A DNA stretch of 33,655 nt, taken from assembly GCA_029941115.1 (NCBI GenBank), contig JAPYRK010000018.1, forward strand, positions 1 through 33,655, given 5' to 3'. Source of the stretch: Dehalococcoidia bacterium. Its GTDB lineage: Bacteria > Chloroflexota > Dehalococcoidia > UBA2979. The position numbers and the translations under genes were made by a program. Below the pieces are notes generated by a model. It was not told the DNA's origin. It was given only the letters and a program-made list of their open reading frames with translations, and made no database searches. This document shows, one piece after another, positions 7,889 to 16,322 of this stretch. How positions within the stretch are numbered: position 1 is the stretch's first letter; each line of letters opens with the position of its first letter.

Positions 7889-9559
7889 TTATGGTAAATT
7901 CAAGATTGGTCGAGGCGACTCCTGTTTCATTACCATCAGCGAGGAGAGCTCTGGTGTTGGTGGCTGAGTTACCTCAATAAGCGCAGGTTTTCTATTTTCG
8001 ATCGCAGTTGTGAGTGTGCTGAATAGCTCGTCTGATGTATTCGCTCGATATCCAGCTACGCCAAACAATTCAGCAAGAGCCGTAAAGTCAGGGTTGTTTA
8101 GCTTTGTCGACATGCCATGGCCGTTGTATTTTTCTTGTTGAATTCTCTTGACATTTCCGAAAAGGCCATCAGAAAACACCAACGTGATAAGTGGGATTTC
8201 AAATTCAGCTTGAGTTGATAGTTCTTGGACGTTATACATAAATCCGCCGTCCCCATTCACTGAAACAACTACTTTGTCGGGATTACCTACCTGCACACCG
8301 AGCGCGGTTGGGTATCCATATCCCAACGTTCCTTGATAACCACTCGTTATCATGGTTCGAGGGTTATAAACAGGGAACCCACCTCCCTGAATGAAATATC
8401 CAACCTGAGTACTTTCAGATACGACTATTCCGTCGTCAGGAATGGCTTTCCTGATGGCTTGTGACATTGCTGCCTGCCAATCCATTACGTTCATAGCTTC
8501 AGTTTGTGCGGTCTTAAGATTATTTAGTTCTGTTTCACGCGAATCGCGGCTTATATTGTATTTGGGAAGAGCTTCACAAAGAGCGGCAGACGCGAGTTTG
8601 GCATCTGTTTGAAGCCCGACCGTAGCGGGATAATTTCTGCCAATTTCGGCAGGATCGATATCGCATTGAATCAATTTTCCCTGAACATTAACGCCGCCAC
8701 CCAAACCCATGTTTGCGGCCATACTAAAACGGGTTCCGATAGCGAGAATTACGTCAGCCTCGGGTATGAGTTTATTTGTTACAAATCTTCCAGAAATGCC
8801 GTACGCCGTCCGTTCATCGAGTACGCCTCTTCCGTTTGAAGTCATGAGTACCGGCGCATTTAGTATTCTCGATAATTCACGAATCTCTTCCCAAGCTTCA
8901 GAAGTTAAGGCACCACCACCGGCACAAATTACTGGATTTTCAGCTTTGCCAAGCAATTCGGCCGCTCGATCAATTAATGTGTCATCAACAGTTTGTATAT
9001 CGTGATTACTTAGGTGTTCTGGTTCAAGTAGGGTTACATCTCCGATACTGGCTAACACGTCCGGCGAGACCTCAATAGAGACTGGCCGAGGCCGACCCTC
9101 CTTCAATGCGCGATTCGCCCGCCTCACCATCGATGGGATTTCTGATGGTGAACCACCGCGCTCGGATGACTTGGTCAAGTGTGATAACAGCCCAACTTGA
9201 TCATTTATTTCGTGAAGCGCTCCGATTCCTTGATCGATCATAGGAGTATCAATTTGACCAGTAATACACATTACTGGTGAGGAGCACGCGTAAGAAGTTG
9301 AAAGTGATGCAGTCGTGTTTAAGACGCCGGGCCCTGGGACAACAATGAATCCGGCAGGTTTTCCAGTGGAGCGTGCGAATCCATCAGCCATATAGCCCGT
9401 GGCCTGCTCATGGCGAGTATGGTAAATCGTAAATTCATCGCGTAACTCCCATAGTGCGTCAAATAGGTAGTCAAGTTGTATTCCCGGGAGAGCAAATAAG
9501 GTATCGATCCCCTCTATGCGTAGGGAATGCGCTAGAGCTTGTCCGCCAGTCATTTTCAT
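7889..9559 (-). CDS. Thiamine diphosphate-dependent enzyme, acetolactate synthase (IlvB)-like
   Basis: 556 aa with the three-domain layout of the pyruvate oxidase/acetolactate synthase/benzoylformate decarboxylase family. The N-terminal pyrimidine-binding domain carries the ThDP-activating Glu51 in HTRHEQATGYMADG. A central Rossmann-like domain spans about 190-330 (NPVICAGGGA, ILAIGTRFS). The C-terminal domain binds diphosphate and Mg2+ through GDGG (436-439) and Asn469 in SDGLFGN. There is no adjacent small regulatory subunit and no branched-chain operon, so it is unlikely to be the biosynthetic acetolactate synthase. A catabolic 2-oxoacid decarboxylase or carboligase is more likely. The start ATG has GAGGTG 6 nt upstream. 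It is convergent with the small barrel protein at 7583. Confidence 0.9.
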   Translation of the reverse strand: MKMTGGQALAHSLRIEGIDTLFALPGIQLDYLFDALWELRDEFTIYHTRHEQATGYMADGFARSTGKPAGFIVVPGPGVLNTTASLSTSYACSSPVMCITGQIDTPMIDQGIGALHEINDQVGLLSHLTKSSERGGSPSEIPSMVRRANRALKEGRPRPVSIEVSPDVLASIGDVTLLEPEHLSNHDIQTVDDTLIDRAAELLGKAENPVICAGGGALTSEAWEEIRELSRILNAPVLMTSNGRGVLDERTAYGISGRFVTNKLIPEADVILAIGTRFSMAANMGLGGGVNVQGKLIQCDIDPAEIGRNYPATVGLQTDAKLASAALCEALPKYNISRDSRETELNNLKTAQTEAMNVMDWQAAMSQAIRKAIPDDGIVVSESTQVGYFIQGGGFPVYNPRTMITSGYQGTLGYGYPTALGVQVGNPDKVVVSVNGDGGFMYNVQELSTQAEFEIPLITLVFSDGLFGNVKRIQQEKYNGHGMSTKLNNPDFTALAELFGVAGYRANTSDELFSTLTTAIENRKPALIEVTQPPTPELSSLMVMKQESPRPILNLP

Positions 9560-9774
9560 ATATCACCTCGCTTCGTCAGACAACTGTAACTCACATGTGC
9601 ACCGTTTGTCGGGCAAGGATCCGCGCAGATACAGGGTGCAGGCAAGGAAGCTCTTTGCGAGGAAACCTATTTTTAACACCGTACTAAGTTATATCAACCC
9701 CAATAAGATAGTCTCTTGAGTAACGAAACCACAATGACATCGCAGGATAGCTGTCGCAACGACTAGACCAATAT

Positions 9775-10644
9775 ATGGAACAATTTTTTTCTGATTTTCT
9801 AGAGCTCAAGTTGCAGAATTTTGGCCTTTCTTCAGCTATGTCACTTTGGCAGGTTCTGTTGCTGACGGCAGTTTCACTACTCGTAGGAATACTTGGCGGA
9901 TTTGTCGGCTTAGCATTGGGAACGATCCGACTTCCGACGATGTTGATTCTGGGGATGCCACCAGCAATTGCCGGCGGGACCAATATTATGGTCAGTAGTT
10001 TGAGCTCTCTGTCAGGCGCCATAAAGCATTGGCGTGAAGGTCGGGTTCATTTACGAATCATCGTTGTGATGGGAGTGCCGGCGTTTGCAGGAGCTTTCAT
10101 TGGCGGATTTTTAAGTGGTGTGATTGACGAGGGGATTTTACTCTTTCTTGCAGGATTACTTGTTTTGTGGCAGGGAATGGAATTTTTGATTATTTATCGT
10201 AATCGTGTAAAAAAAGACGAGTCATCGGGTCCGTTATTTGGTGCTGGTTTAGAGGGATCACCAGGATTGTTCACACGCGGGCGAATAGCGGCTGAGGCTG
10301 GAATTGGTTTAGGGGTTGGACTACTCGGAGGATCTGTTGGACTCATCCTCGGAAGTATTCGCTTACCAGCCCTTGTGCGAGTACTGAAAATCGACCCTCG
10401 GATTGCAGCAGGATCAAATCTGTTTATTGGTTTTTTTATGGGAGCTGTCGGCTGGATCGGGCACGCGAGTCAGGGCGAAGTGGACTATCCAGTATTGGTT
10501 TGTATGGGAGTAGCAGCAATGATAGGTAGTTGGTATGGAGCTAAATTGACTGGGCGTGTGAATTTAGACACTTTGATTTTGACAATGGGCTTTGTGCTGA
10601 TGGCGGTCGGTATTCTTCTTTCCTATCGGGGTATCCTCTCATAA
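9775..10644 (+). CDS. Sulfite exporter TauE/SafE (TSUP) family permease
   Basis: 289 aa, highly hydrophobic, about eight membrane segments. TSUP proteins move small anions such as sulfite, sulfoacetate or other organosulfur and organic acids across the inner membrane. The characteristic internal duplication is plain: GILGGFVGLALGTIRLPTML (from about residue 38) and GLLGGSVGLILGSIRLPALV (from about 181), each followed by an IAGGTN/IAAGSN motif. The two halves are joined by a charged loop (KKDESSG). The ATG at 9775 has no Shine-Dalgarno sequence. An internal ATG at 9838 is an alternative start. Divergent from the ThDP-enzyme gene across 215 bp with no obvious operator. Substrate unknown. Confidence 0.9.
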   Translation: MEQFFSDFLELKLQNFGLSSAMSLWQVLLLTAVSLLVGILGGFVGLALGTIRLPTMLILGMPPAIAGGTNIMVSSLSSLSGAIKHWREGRVHLRIIVVMGVPAFAGAFIGGFLSGVIDEGILLFLAGLLVLWQGMEFLIIYRNRVKKDESSGPLFGAGLEGSPGLFTRGRIAAEAGIGLGVGLLGGSVGLILGSIRLPALVRVLKIDPRIAAGSNLFIGFFMGAVGWIGHASQGEVDYPVLVCMGVAAMIGSWYGAKLTGRVNLDTLILTMGFVLMAVGILLSYRGILS

Positions 10645-10741
10645 TTACATCTGAATGTACATTTGTTAGATCGACTTGGTGCCCCATGTGATACCTTCGC
10701 TCCTATCGCTTAGTTGAGCGAATTAGAAACGAGGTAGGAAT

Positions 10742-11092
10742 ATGACGTTATACATTGGGTATTACACTGTGGCAGCTGCACAGGTTCAGCGATTTGCTGA
10801 TGCAGAAGATACTGGAACCACTGAAGAGGCACAGGCAACTTTTCAAGCACGGGTAGTGGCCTCCAGACAAGGAAGCTTTGCGGGCAATATAGTAGCTTCG
10901 TACTCTGCAATTACCACAGCTTGGGAAAATCCGAACATTATGATTGTTGAGACCGATGATGTGGCCACTTTGTCAGCAATCGGCGCGCATTACAACACTG
11001 TTCTCGAATTTACGTGGACTCCGGCAAATTCAATCGGGACAACTCCTGATCAAGTTGAATCCGCGATGGATAGACAATTTGGTCGTAGCTAG
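10742..11092 (+). CDS. Conserved-looking small protein, possibly ferredoxin-like fold
   Basis: 116 aa, soluble, no signal peptide. GAGGTAGGAAT directly precedes the ATG. The first strand (MTLYIGYYTVAA), the central IMIVETDDVATLSAIGAHY and LEFTWTPAN resemble DUF3303-like or dimeric alpha/beta-barrel proteins, but I cannot confirm this. The middle is rich in Ala, Thr and Gln. The gene is monocistronic and ends in a very strong terminator at 11103. The opposing nitronate monooxygenase gene shares that terminator. Confidence 0.65.
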   Translation: MTLYIGYYTVAAAQVQRFADAEDTGTTEEAQATFQARVVASRQGSFAGNIVASYSAITTAWENPNIMIVETDDVATLSAIGAHYNTVLEFTWTPANSIGTTPDQVESAMDRQFGRS

Positions 11093-11102
11093 CAGCCGAA
11101 TT

Positions 11103-11142
11103 AAGTGGAGAAAGGTTAAAACTTTGAACCTTTCTCCACTTT
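11103..11142 (+). terminator. Bidirectional terminator between convergent genes
   Basis: Perfect 15-bp inverted repeat, AAGTGGAGAAAGGTT (11103-11117) and AACCTTTCTCCACTT (11127-11141), 9-nt loop. It lies between the stop codons of the 10742 gene (+) and the nitronate monooxygenase gene (-), with short A/T runs on both sides. Confidence 0.75.
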
Positions 11143-11171
11143 GAATCGTTTAAGCGCTGAAGAACAGCAAC

Positions 11172-12275
11172 TCAATATCTAGTTTCATTTTGATTTGAAC
11201 CTTGTAGTACGGCAGTAGCCTCCATGACAAACCTCTCCATGGTTTCTCGAACGCTTTTGACTTCATTAAAAAAAGCAATGCCTTGCCCAGCAGGTTGATG
11301 GAGCAACGGTTCGACTTCGTGTCTGTTAATTGAGCCAAGTAAATCACCAATTAGTATGTCGTGATACGGCATTTGTAAAGGTTTGGGATTTCCTTCAGTC
11401 TCCCATTCTTCACTCCACGCTGACTTAATCATTCTCAAGGTTTTCCCGCTATCGGATCGCGATCTGACTGTATCGTTTGAGCCGGCGTTCAGTAATTGCT
11501 CCAAAAGTTTTGGCGACATATTGTGTTCCTTCGTGGTCAGCCACGGAGTGCCCATCCATACGCCTTTGGCTCCTAGAGCGAGTGCTGCTGCGATATGACG
11601 TCCTGTAGCCACGCCGCCGGCGGCTAGCACCGGAATGTCTCCAGCTAAATCAACCACCTGTGGAACTAAAGAGAATGTGCCGATTTCGCCAGTGTGAGCA
11701 CCTGCATCGTAGCCTTGTGCAACGATCATATCTGCACCTGCATCTAGTGCGTGTTGAGCATGACGAGGAGCACCGACCAGTGACACTACAAATTTCCCAT
11801 GTTCCTTGGCGGCTCCGACCATTTCAGGTGGTGACCCGACGCCCATCGCAAATATTTTTGCATCTGAGCGCAAGACGGCATCTAGTTGATTCCGGGCAGT
11901 TTCCTCGGAACGGACAAATCTAGATCGCCCACCCGGCACATTGTCACGAGGCACACCATATTTCTCATATAGGTGGTCGACGAAGTCTCTATGAGCATCA
12001 GGTAACTGTGCCTCAATATCTTCCCGATTATTTTTCTCTGGCATATTTTTGGGCAGTACCAAATCTATACCGAATGGTAGGTCTCCAACCCGTGAACTGA
12101 TTTCTGCCAAGGCTTCGGTAATTTCTTCGGGAGTGTTTCGAGTACCGCCAAAGACGCCAATTCCGCCCGCAAGCGTGACCTCTACTACTACATTAATCTC
12201 GTGGGCAAACCCGAAGATGGGGTACCGTGAACCCAGCATTTTTGTTATCTGCGTGTTGAGTAATGATTGCGTCAT
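11172..12275 (-). CDS. Nitronate monooxygenase (2-nitropropane dioxygenase family)
   Basis: 367 aa, a TIM-barrel FMN enzyme that oxidises alkyl nitronates or related propionate-3-nitronate toxins to carbonyl compounds and nitrite. The N-terminus reads YPIFGFAHEINVVVEVTLAGGIGVFGG, the standard barrel start. AQGYDAGAHTGEIG carries the conserved His of the active site. IPVLAAGGVATGRHIAAALA and the following GVWMGTPWL bind FMN phosphate. The start ATG at 12275 has CCGGAGGT about 10 nt upstream. A second ATG overlapping that site is out of frame. The gene shares a terminator with the convergent 10742 gene. A nitroreductase is also encoded in the window, but they are not linked in an operon. Confidence 0.92.
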   Translation of the reverse strand: MTQSLLNTQITKMLGSRYPIFGFAHEINVVVEVTLAGGIGVFGGTRNTPEEITEALAEISSRVGDLPFGIDLVLPKNMPEKNNREDIEAQLPDAHRDFVDHLYEKYGVPRDNVPGGRSRFVRSEETARNQLDAVLRSDAKIFAMGVGSPPEMVGAAKEHGKFVVSLVGAPRHAQHALDAGADMIVAQGYDAGAHTGEIGTFSLVPQVVDLAGDIPVLAAGGVATGRHIAAALALGAKGVWMGTPWLTTKEHNMSPKLLEQLLNAGSNDTVRSRSDSGKTLRMIKSAWSEEWETEGNPKPLQMPYHDILIGDLLGSINRHEVEPLLHQPAGQGIAFFNEVKSVRETMERFVMEATAVLQGSNQNETRY

Positions 12276-12412
12276 TCTGGGTCATACCTCCGGCTAATGT
12301 TCGTGTTTGCCCATACTTATGAACAGGTATCCACTTGATTATACGAGTATTTTTTGCGCGTGAGACCTAATAGAACGAAATTAATCAAACCCTTAGGATT
12401 CCTTAAATATCG

Positions 12413-12439
12413 TCGTTCACATCGATACGATGTGAACGA
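12413..12439. promoter_or_regulatory. Perfect 12-bp inverted repeat
   Basis: TCGTTCACATCG (12413-12424), ATA, CGATGTGAACGA (12428-12439), then TTTT on the plus strand. It lies between the SDR gene and the nitronate monooxygenase gene, both on the minus strand. On that strand no T-run follows the stem, so an operator or RNA processing site is as likely as a terminator. Confidence 0.5.
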
Positions 12440-12508
12440 TTTTCTGTATGGAGAGAATTAATTCGACCGAGAGTCAAACACGTTTGGTGTGCAAAGCAAT
12501 TCCATGAC

Positions 12509-13546
12509 TTAAACAGACTCAGGTTCACCACGGACCTCATCAGTAAGCTTTTCCCAAAGAGATAAGAGTTGCTCTTCCTCATCATAATTAAACGAGCCAG
12601 CAGCCGGAATGACTGTGTTCATATCAAAGTCAGAAGTGACAGGATTCTCAAAGTACCAACGAGCTGTAATTCGAGTCGCATCTTCAACATTTACAAGGTC
12701 TCGATATCCGAGAAGAGTACGTGCTTTGGACATATCCAAAATAAGGGGAGCTTTCTCAGCCAGTGGATAGATGCCGTGACAGAATTCAGCAGGAATACCA
12801 ATGAGCTTCATTGAAGAATCAAGCTCTTCGAGAATAATTTCCGCGACTTGACGAGCACTCAATACCTGTTCGTCACCCGTGTTGAACGCATTTCCTGCAG
12901 CTTCCGGTCGGGTGGCAGCTAAGAAGACAAGCCAAGCAACATTTTTGGAATACCCGCGTTGGAAGTAGCTCATGCCATCGTGTGGCATGAGCATGAAGGG
13001 CCGCTGGTCGATCACGCGTCTAATGACCGCCCATTCATGATTTATCGGAGCACGTGGCCCATAAATTCCTGGATATCTTAATATCACTGCCTCAAAATCT
13101 CCATTGCCATGCTGAGCGAATAACTGATCTTCGCCTATTGCCACGCGGCCGGTATAGTTAGCTGCATCATATTGTCTGGGTGCGAATTCACGAACAGGAA
13201 GTGGTAGTCCTCCGTCAGGTGTCGGGCGAGCCGCGCCCTTGTAAACTGGCTGTCCAGTGACACCAACTAGTCGTTTAGTTTTACCAGCAAGTTCGGCAGC
13301 GAGCATCGTGAGCTTGCCATAGGTACAAATCGCGACATCCCAGTCACGTGTAGCGATCGAGTTGCGCACGCTCTCCTCATCGCGAGGGTTTCCATAAACG
13401 CGCTCAACTTGGCCCATAAACTTAACGCCAGCGTCGTGCTTGCCACTGTTGAAGACAGTAACTTCATGCCCCGCCTGAATAAGGAAGTCTACAATATGTA
13501 CGCCGGTTGGACCGGTTCCACCTACGACTAAAGTGCGCATGGTCAT
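12509..13546 (-). CDS. NAD(P)-dependent epimerase/dehydratase (extended SDR family)
   Basis: 345 aa, Rossmann-fold extended short-chain dehydrogenase. The nucleotide-binding turn is VVGGTGPTGVHIVDFL at the N-terminus, followed by a dinucleotide-specificity strand HEVTVFNSGKHD. The usual catalytic YxxxK is not plain: QYDAANYTGRVAIGED lies near the expected place but lacks the Lys. RYPGIYGPRAPIN and NAFNTGDEQVLSARQ are typical substrate-domain motifs of nucleotide-sugar epimerase-like and CSP41-like proteins. The start at 13546 (ATGACCATG) is set by GGAGGAGAA just upstream; an in-frame start at 13591 lacks one. Lack of an obvious YxxxK suggests an atypical SDR that may bind rather than turn over its ligand. 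Confidence 0.85.
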   Translation of the reverse strand: MTMRTLVVGGTGPTGVHIVDFLIQAGHEVTVFNSGKHDAGVKFMGQVERVYGNPRDEESVRNSIATRDWDVAICTYGKLTMLAAELAGKTKRLVGVTGQPVYKGAARPTPDGGLPLPVREFAPRQYDAANYTGRVAIGEDQLFAQHGNGDFEAVILRYPGIYGPRAPINHEWAVIRRVIDQRPFMLMPHDGMSYFQRGYSKNVAWLVFLAATRPEAAGNAFNTGDEQVLSARQVAEIILEELDSSMKLIGIPAEFCHGIYPLAEKAPLILDMSKARTLLGYRDLVNVEDATRITARWYFENPVTSDFDMNTVIPAAGSFNYDEEEQLLSLWEKLTDEVRGEPESV

Positions 13547-13620
13547 GAGTTCTCCTCCACGTGGTTTTATTTCAGAGCTTGAGAATAGCAAGGATACGCA
13601 GTGAAAAAACTCACGATCGC

Positions 13621-13659
13621 AGTTCTAGTATCAATCATTACATGGTTGATACTAGAACT
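13621..13659. repeat. Perfect 14-bp inverted repeat in an intergenic spacer
   Basis: AGTTCTAGTATCAA (13621-13634), 11-nt spacer, TTGATACTAGAACT (13646-13659). It lies just after the stop of the small gene at 13673 (minus strand) and before the SDR gene. Reading on the minus strand, a run of six T occurs about 13 nt beyond the stem, too far for a classic terminator. Could be a weak terminator, an operator or a small-element remnant. Confidence 0.5.
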
Positions 13660-13672
13660 TAACGCTCTGGGG

Positions 13673-13879
13673 CTAATTCAGTTCAATGGGATGTGACTGG
13701 ACTAATAACTGAAGATTTTGAAAACGAAGATCTAATCCTTTTAACAAAGAATCCTTGGGGAGTGCATACGATTTAGCGGGCATCGCCGTGATCGTGGTCA
13801 GTACATCAGATGCTGATTCTCGAAGATCCAACTCAATATCTAGGCGTGGCCCGTCATAATTAATTTCGATATCGGTCAT
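13673..13879 (-). CDS. Small hypothetical protein
   Basis: 68 aa from the ATG at 13879, preceded by GTAAGGAAAA at about 11 nt; an in-frame start ten codons earlier (13909) has no ribosome-binding site. The sequence alternates acidic and hydrophobic residues at the start (MTDIEINYDGPRLDIELDLR), suggesting beta strands, with a helical C-terminus. No membrane segment, cysteine or recognised motif. It is divergent from the small gene at 14020. Being short and unrecognised, it may not be real, but the start region looks genuine. Confidence 0.5.
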   Translation of the reverse strand: MTDIEINYDGPRLDIELDLRESASDVLTTITAMPAKSYALPKDSLLKGLDLRFQNLQLLVQSHPIELN

Positions 13880-14019
13880 TTTGTTTGTTTTCCTTACAAC
13901 TAGTGTCATCGAAACTAGACCAGTTCCTCAGTATTCTAACCATATCCATTCTGCTTAGTTAACATTCTTGACTTTGCTGATTTAACCTAATTGCTAACTA
14001 CGAAAGGGGGAATTGGTTT

Positions 14020-14301
14020 ATGGGAATACGATTCGATTTTAAGGAATTCATTTCTGGTGATAAGAGTATTGATGACGTCGCGGAACATTTGCTGGCAATT
14101 ACAAAAAACCAGGAAATAAAGGAAGAAATTTTTTCCTTGATTAAGGTTGTCCATGACGACACACTTGCTCAAGGTTACAAACGCGGCATGGCTGATGTAA
14201 TAGGGTGTGAGCCTGATGAAGTGCTGTATTGGACTGATTCGGATGGCGTCTACGACGGTGTGTATAAGGGCCCTAGGCGAGATTCAGAGAAGACACTTTA
14301 G
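14020..14301 (+). CDS. Small acidic hypothetical protein
   Basis: 93 aa. GAAAGGGGGAA about 7-10 nt before the ATG is a strong ribosome-binding site. The protein is soluble, mostly helical in the first two thirds (KEFISGDKSIDDVAEHLLAI) and ends in an Asp/Tyr-rich stretch (YWTDSDGVYDGVYKGP). I recognise no family. It is divergent from another small gene across about 140 bp and convergent with the HPP gene. Confidence 0.6.
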   Translation: MGIRFDFKEFISGDKSIDDVAEHLLAITKNQEIKEEIFSLIKVVHDDTLAQGYKRGMADVIGCEPDEVLYWTDSDGVYDGVYKGPRRDSEKTL

Positions 14302-14334
14302 AACTAGAGGACTGGAGACTGGGGTTGATTGCGG

Positions 14335-14985
14335 CTAGATAAGGTCTACTAATTTTGGTCGTAGTATTAATTTAACTCCGGCCAGTGCTACCAAGGCTAT
14401 CAACAGTGAAATAATGATTGTTAAATCAATCTCTCGCTCGCAAAGTCCGAGCAACATACCAGCAGCAGGAGGATGCTCGGTGTCAGTAACAGCCATAACT
14501 AGAAAAAGTAACCCGCAGGTAATACCGAGCATTGCTACATGAATATGTGGAACATTATCCCGAACGGACTCACCAACCGAAGAATAAAAGAAAATAGAGA
14601 TTAGAGATCCAAAAAGAATTGCCAGACTGTGCCCACCCACCAATGAGCGGATACGTGAGATGCGTCCAGACGGGCTAAGAAATAGACCTATGCAGGTTGC
14701 CCCAAGAGCCGCGCCGACTATGGCGTTGTAAAATAAATCAATGAAGAAGAGGACGATGCATATAGTTACTGCCGCGAGTAAGCCTTGAATCAGGAACGCG
14801 GACGTACGATAGCGAAACGTCGGGTCGATTAAATTGGTTCCAATCTCTTCATTAAATATTCTTTTAAATTTTAGAATTTCGACACCGCGGTAACTTATTT
14901 GAAAATAGCTCTTGTTCGACCGAGTGTATAACTTATGCTGAATAAAATCTTGTAGAAGGAATGGAAGCTCATATGTCTGATGCAA
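14335..14985 (-). CDS. HPP-family integral membrane protein
   Basis: 216 aa. The C-terminal 150 residues hold four to five membrane segments and the family signature TDTEHPPAAGMLLGL, plus GAALGATCIGLFLSPSGR and a cytoplasmic RSLVGGHSLA segment. The HPP family (PF04982) is widespread in bacteria and plant chloroplasts, where a member has been linked to nitrite transport; the substrate here is unknown. The start is uncertain: the only canonical in-frame start before the domain is a TTG at 14985 with no ribosome-binding site, and it overlaps the divergent enolase-superfamily gene by 13 bp. The first 50 residues are polar and may not all be translated. Confidence 0.75.
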   Translation of the reverse strand: MHQTYELPFLLQDFIQHKLYTRSNKSYFQISYRGVEILKFKRIFNEEIGTNLIDPTFRYRTSAFLIQGLLAAVTICIVLFFIDLFYNAIVGAALGATCIGLFLSPSGRISRIRSLVGGHSLAILFGSLISIFFYSSVGESVRDNVPHIHVAMLGITCGLLFLVMAVTDTEHPPAAGMLLGLCEREIDLTIIISLLIALVALAGVKLILRPKLVDLI

Positions 14986-16097
14986 TAGTCATTAAGAATA
15001 TTGAAATTATTAGCGTAGCTGTCACGCATAAGACGAATTGGCTGTTTTTACGGATGACATCTTTTGATGGTGTTGAAGGCCTAGGTGAAGCGAGTCTCTC
15101 GGGCAGGGAAGGCGAAGTAATCGATATCTTTGCCGTTGAAAAGGAGAATATCATTGGAAGACCTGTTGACCTAGAGAGTTTAGAGAGGAAACTGCAGTTT
15201 GATTCTCTTCCTCGAGCAGCATATTCATCCGCGATTATGCAGTGTTTCTCTGATATTGTGGCTAGGAGTCAAGGCATTTCACTTGCTGAGTCTTTAGGGG
15301 GTATTAAAAGGTCATTTGTCGGGATGTATGCAAATATAAATCGACGGACCATTGACAGATTGCCAGCAGGATTTGCTGAGAGCGCTTTGCTTGCCCAAAG
15401 AAATGGGTTTACAGCATTTAAATTAGCTCCATTTGATGAGGTTCTTCCAAATCAATCCCAACGCGAGATTCGAGAAGCAATGACAATTGGGTTTGATCGA
15501 ATTCAAGCCGTTGTGGATGCCGTTGATTCTGGTTCGAGGGTGATGGTAGATTGCCACTGGCGTTTTAATTTTAAAGGAGCGGAGGACCTGATAAACGCCT
15601 TAGTGCCGTTTAATTTATATTGGATTGAATGTCCCATTGTTGAGGAATTAACCTCGATACCAGATCTCGTCTCCCTGAGACATCAGGCTAATAAGTCCGG
15701 CGTGCGTTTGGCGGGACTAGAAATGAATATTCGTACCTCCGGATTTCAGCCCTATCTTGATGGAGGCGCATACGACGTAATGATGCCGGATATTAAGTAT
15801 GCCGGTGGCCCGGATGAATTATTGAGAATAGCTGAGGTGCTCGAGAGTTTCGGCGTTGATTTTTCTCCGCATAATCCCACTGGTCCGATCTGTCATGCCG
15901 CATCGATTCAAGTCTGCGCAGCCGCGACCAAGATTGATTTACTTGAGCATCAATTTGATGAGACCATTTATTTTGACGAGCTAGTTAGTGGGGAACTACC
16001 AACAGTTTCTGAGGGTGGAGTGGTAATTAAGTCTAGTGCTACTGGGATTGGCGTCACATTAAATGGCGAGGTATTACAGGCACTAACAATTTTGTGA
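14973..16097 (+). CDS. Enolase-superfamily dehydratase/racemase (mandelate racemase/muconate lactonizing type)
   Basis: 374 aa, full length. Enzymes of this superfamily abstract a proton alpha to a carboxylate, using Mg2+, and act as sugar-acid dehydratases, racemases or cycloisomerases. Metal ligands are readable on barrel strands: Asp193 in VMVDCHWRF, Glu219 in WIECP and Glu250 in LAGLEMN. Candidate catalytic residues are Lys150 in AFKLAPFDE, the Asp273/Lys275 pair in MMPDIKYAGG and His300 in FSPHNPTGP. The His favours acid-sugar dehydratase-like chemistry. The start at 14973 is preferred over an ATG at 14961 because GGAAG is correctly spaced from it and the AGGA before 14961 abuts that codon. 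Expansion of this superfamily is known in SAR202 bacteria. Confidence 0.9.
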   Translation: MSDAIVIKNIEIISVAVTHKTNWLFLRMTSFDGVEGLGEASLSGREGEVIDIFAVEKENIIGRPVDLESLERKLQFDSLPRAAYSSAIMQCFSDIVARSQGISLAESLGGIKRSFVGMYANINRRTIDRLPAGFAESALLAQRNGFTAFKLAPFDEVLPNQSQREIREAMTIGFDRIQAVVDAVDSGSRVMVDCHWRFNFKGAEDLINALVPFNLYWIECPIVEELTSIPDLVSLRHQANKSGVRLAGLEMNIRTSGFQPYLDGGAYDVMMPDIKYAGGPDELLRIAEVLESFGVDFSPHNPTGPICHAASIQVCAAATKIDLLEHQFDETIYFDELVSGELPTVSEGGVVIKSSATGIGVTLNGEVLQALTIL

Positions 16098-16109
16098 TTG
16101 GCGGGACAA

Positions 16110-16322
16110 CTATTTCATACAGGCTAAGGGGTATACTGGTACTTCCGCTGAGATCACACTTGTATCATCAGTATTCATGACAAATATTTCGTAGTCAGCG
16201 CCCGAGTCCCTATAAAATGTGATTTGCTTACCATTGGGTGAGACTATCAGGCGAATATTTGTATTGGAAAGAGTTTTTGAACGAACTCTTGTACCATTAG
16301 CACCCATGAACAAATTTATTCG
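16110..16322 (-). pseudogene. Relic of a TolB/PD40 beta-propeller gene (C-terminal fragment)
   Basis: The minus-strand frame reads INLFMGANGTRVRS and then IRLIVSPNGKQITFYRDS and YEIFVMNTDDTS. This is the tandem PD40 pattern (..IyvMNaDGt.. SPDGkqIaF.Sdrdg..eIyvMN..) of TolB-like periplasmic propellers. Only about one and a half repeats remain. Upstream of residue 17 the frame loses the pattern and runs antisense to the start of the plus-strand gene at 16306, and the fragment has no start codon with a ribosome-binding site. It is best read as the remnant 3' end of a lost gene. Confidence 0.55.

Noticed and set aside
12403-12585. 60-codon minus-strand frame
   Set aside because: Overlaps the end of the SDR gene and the inverted repeat; no start signal.
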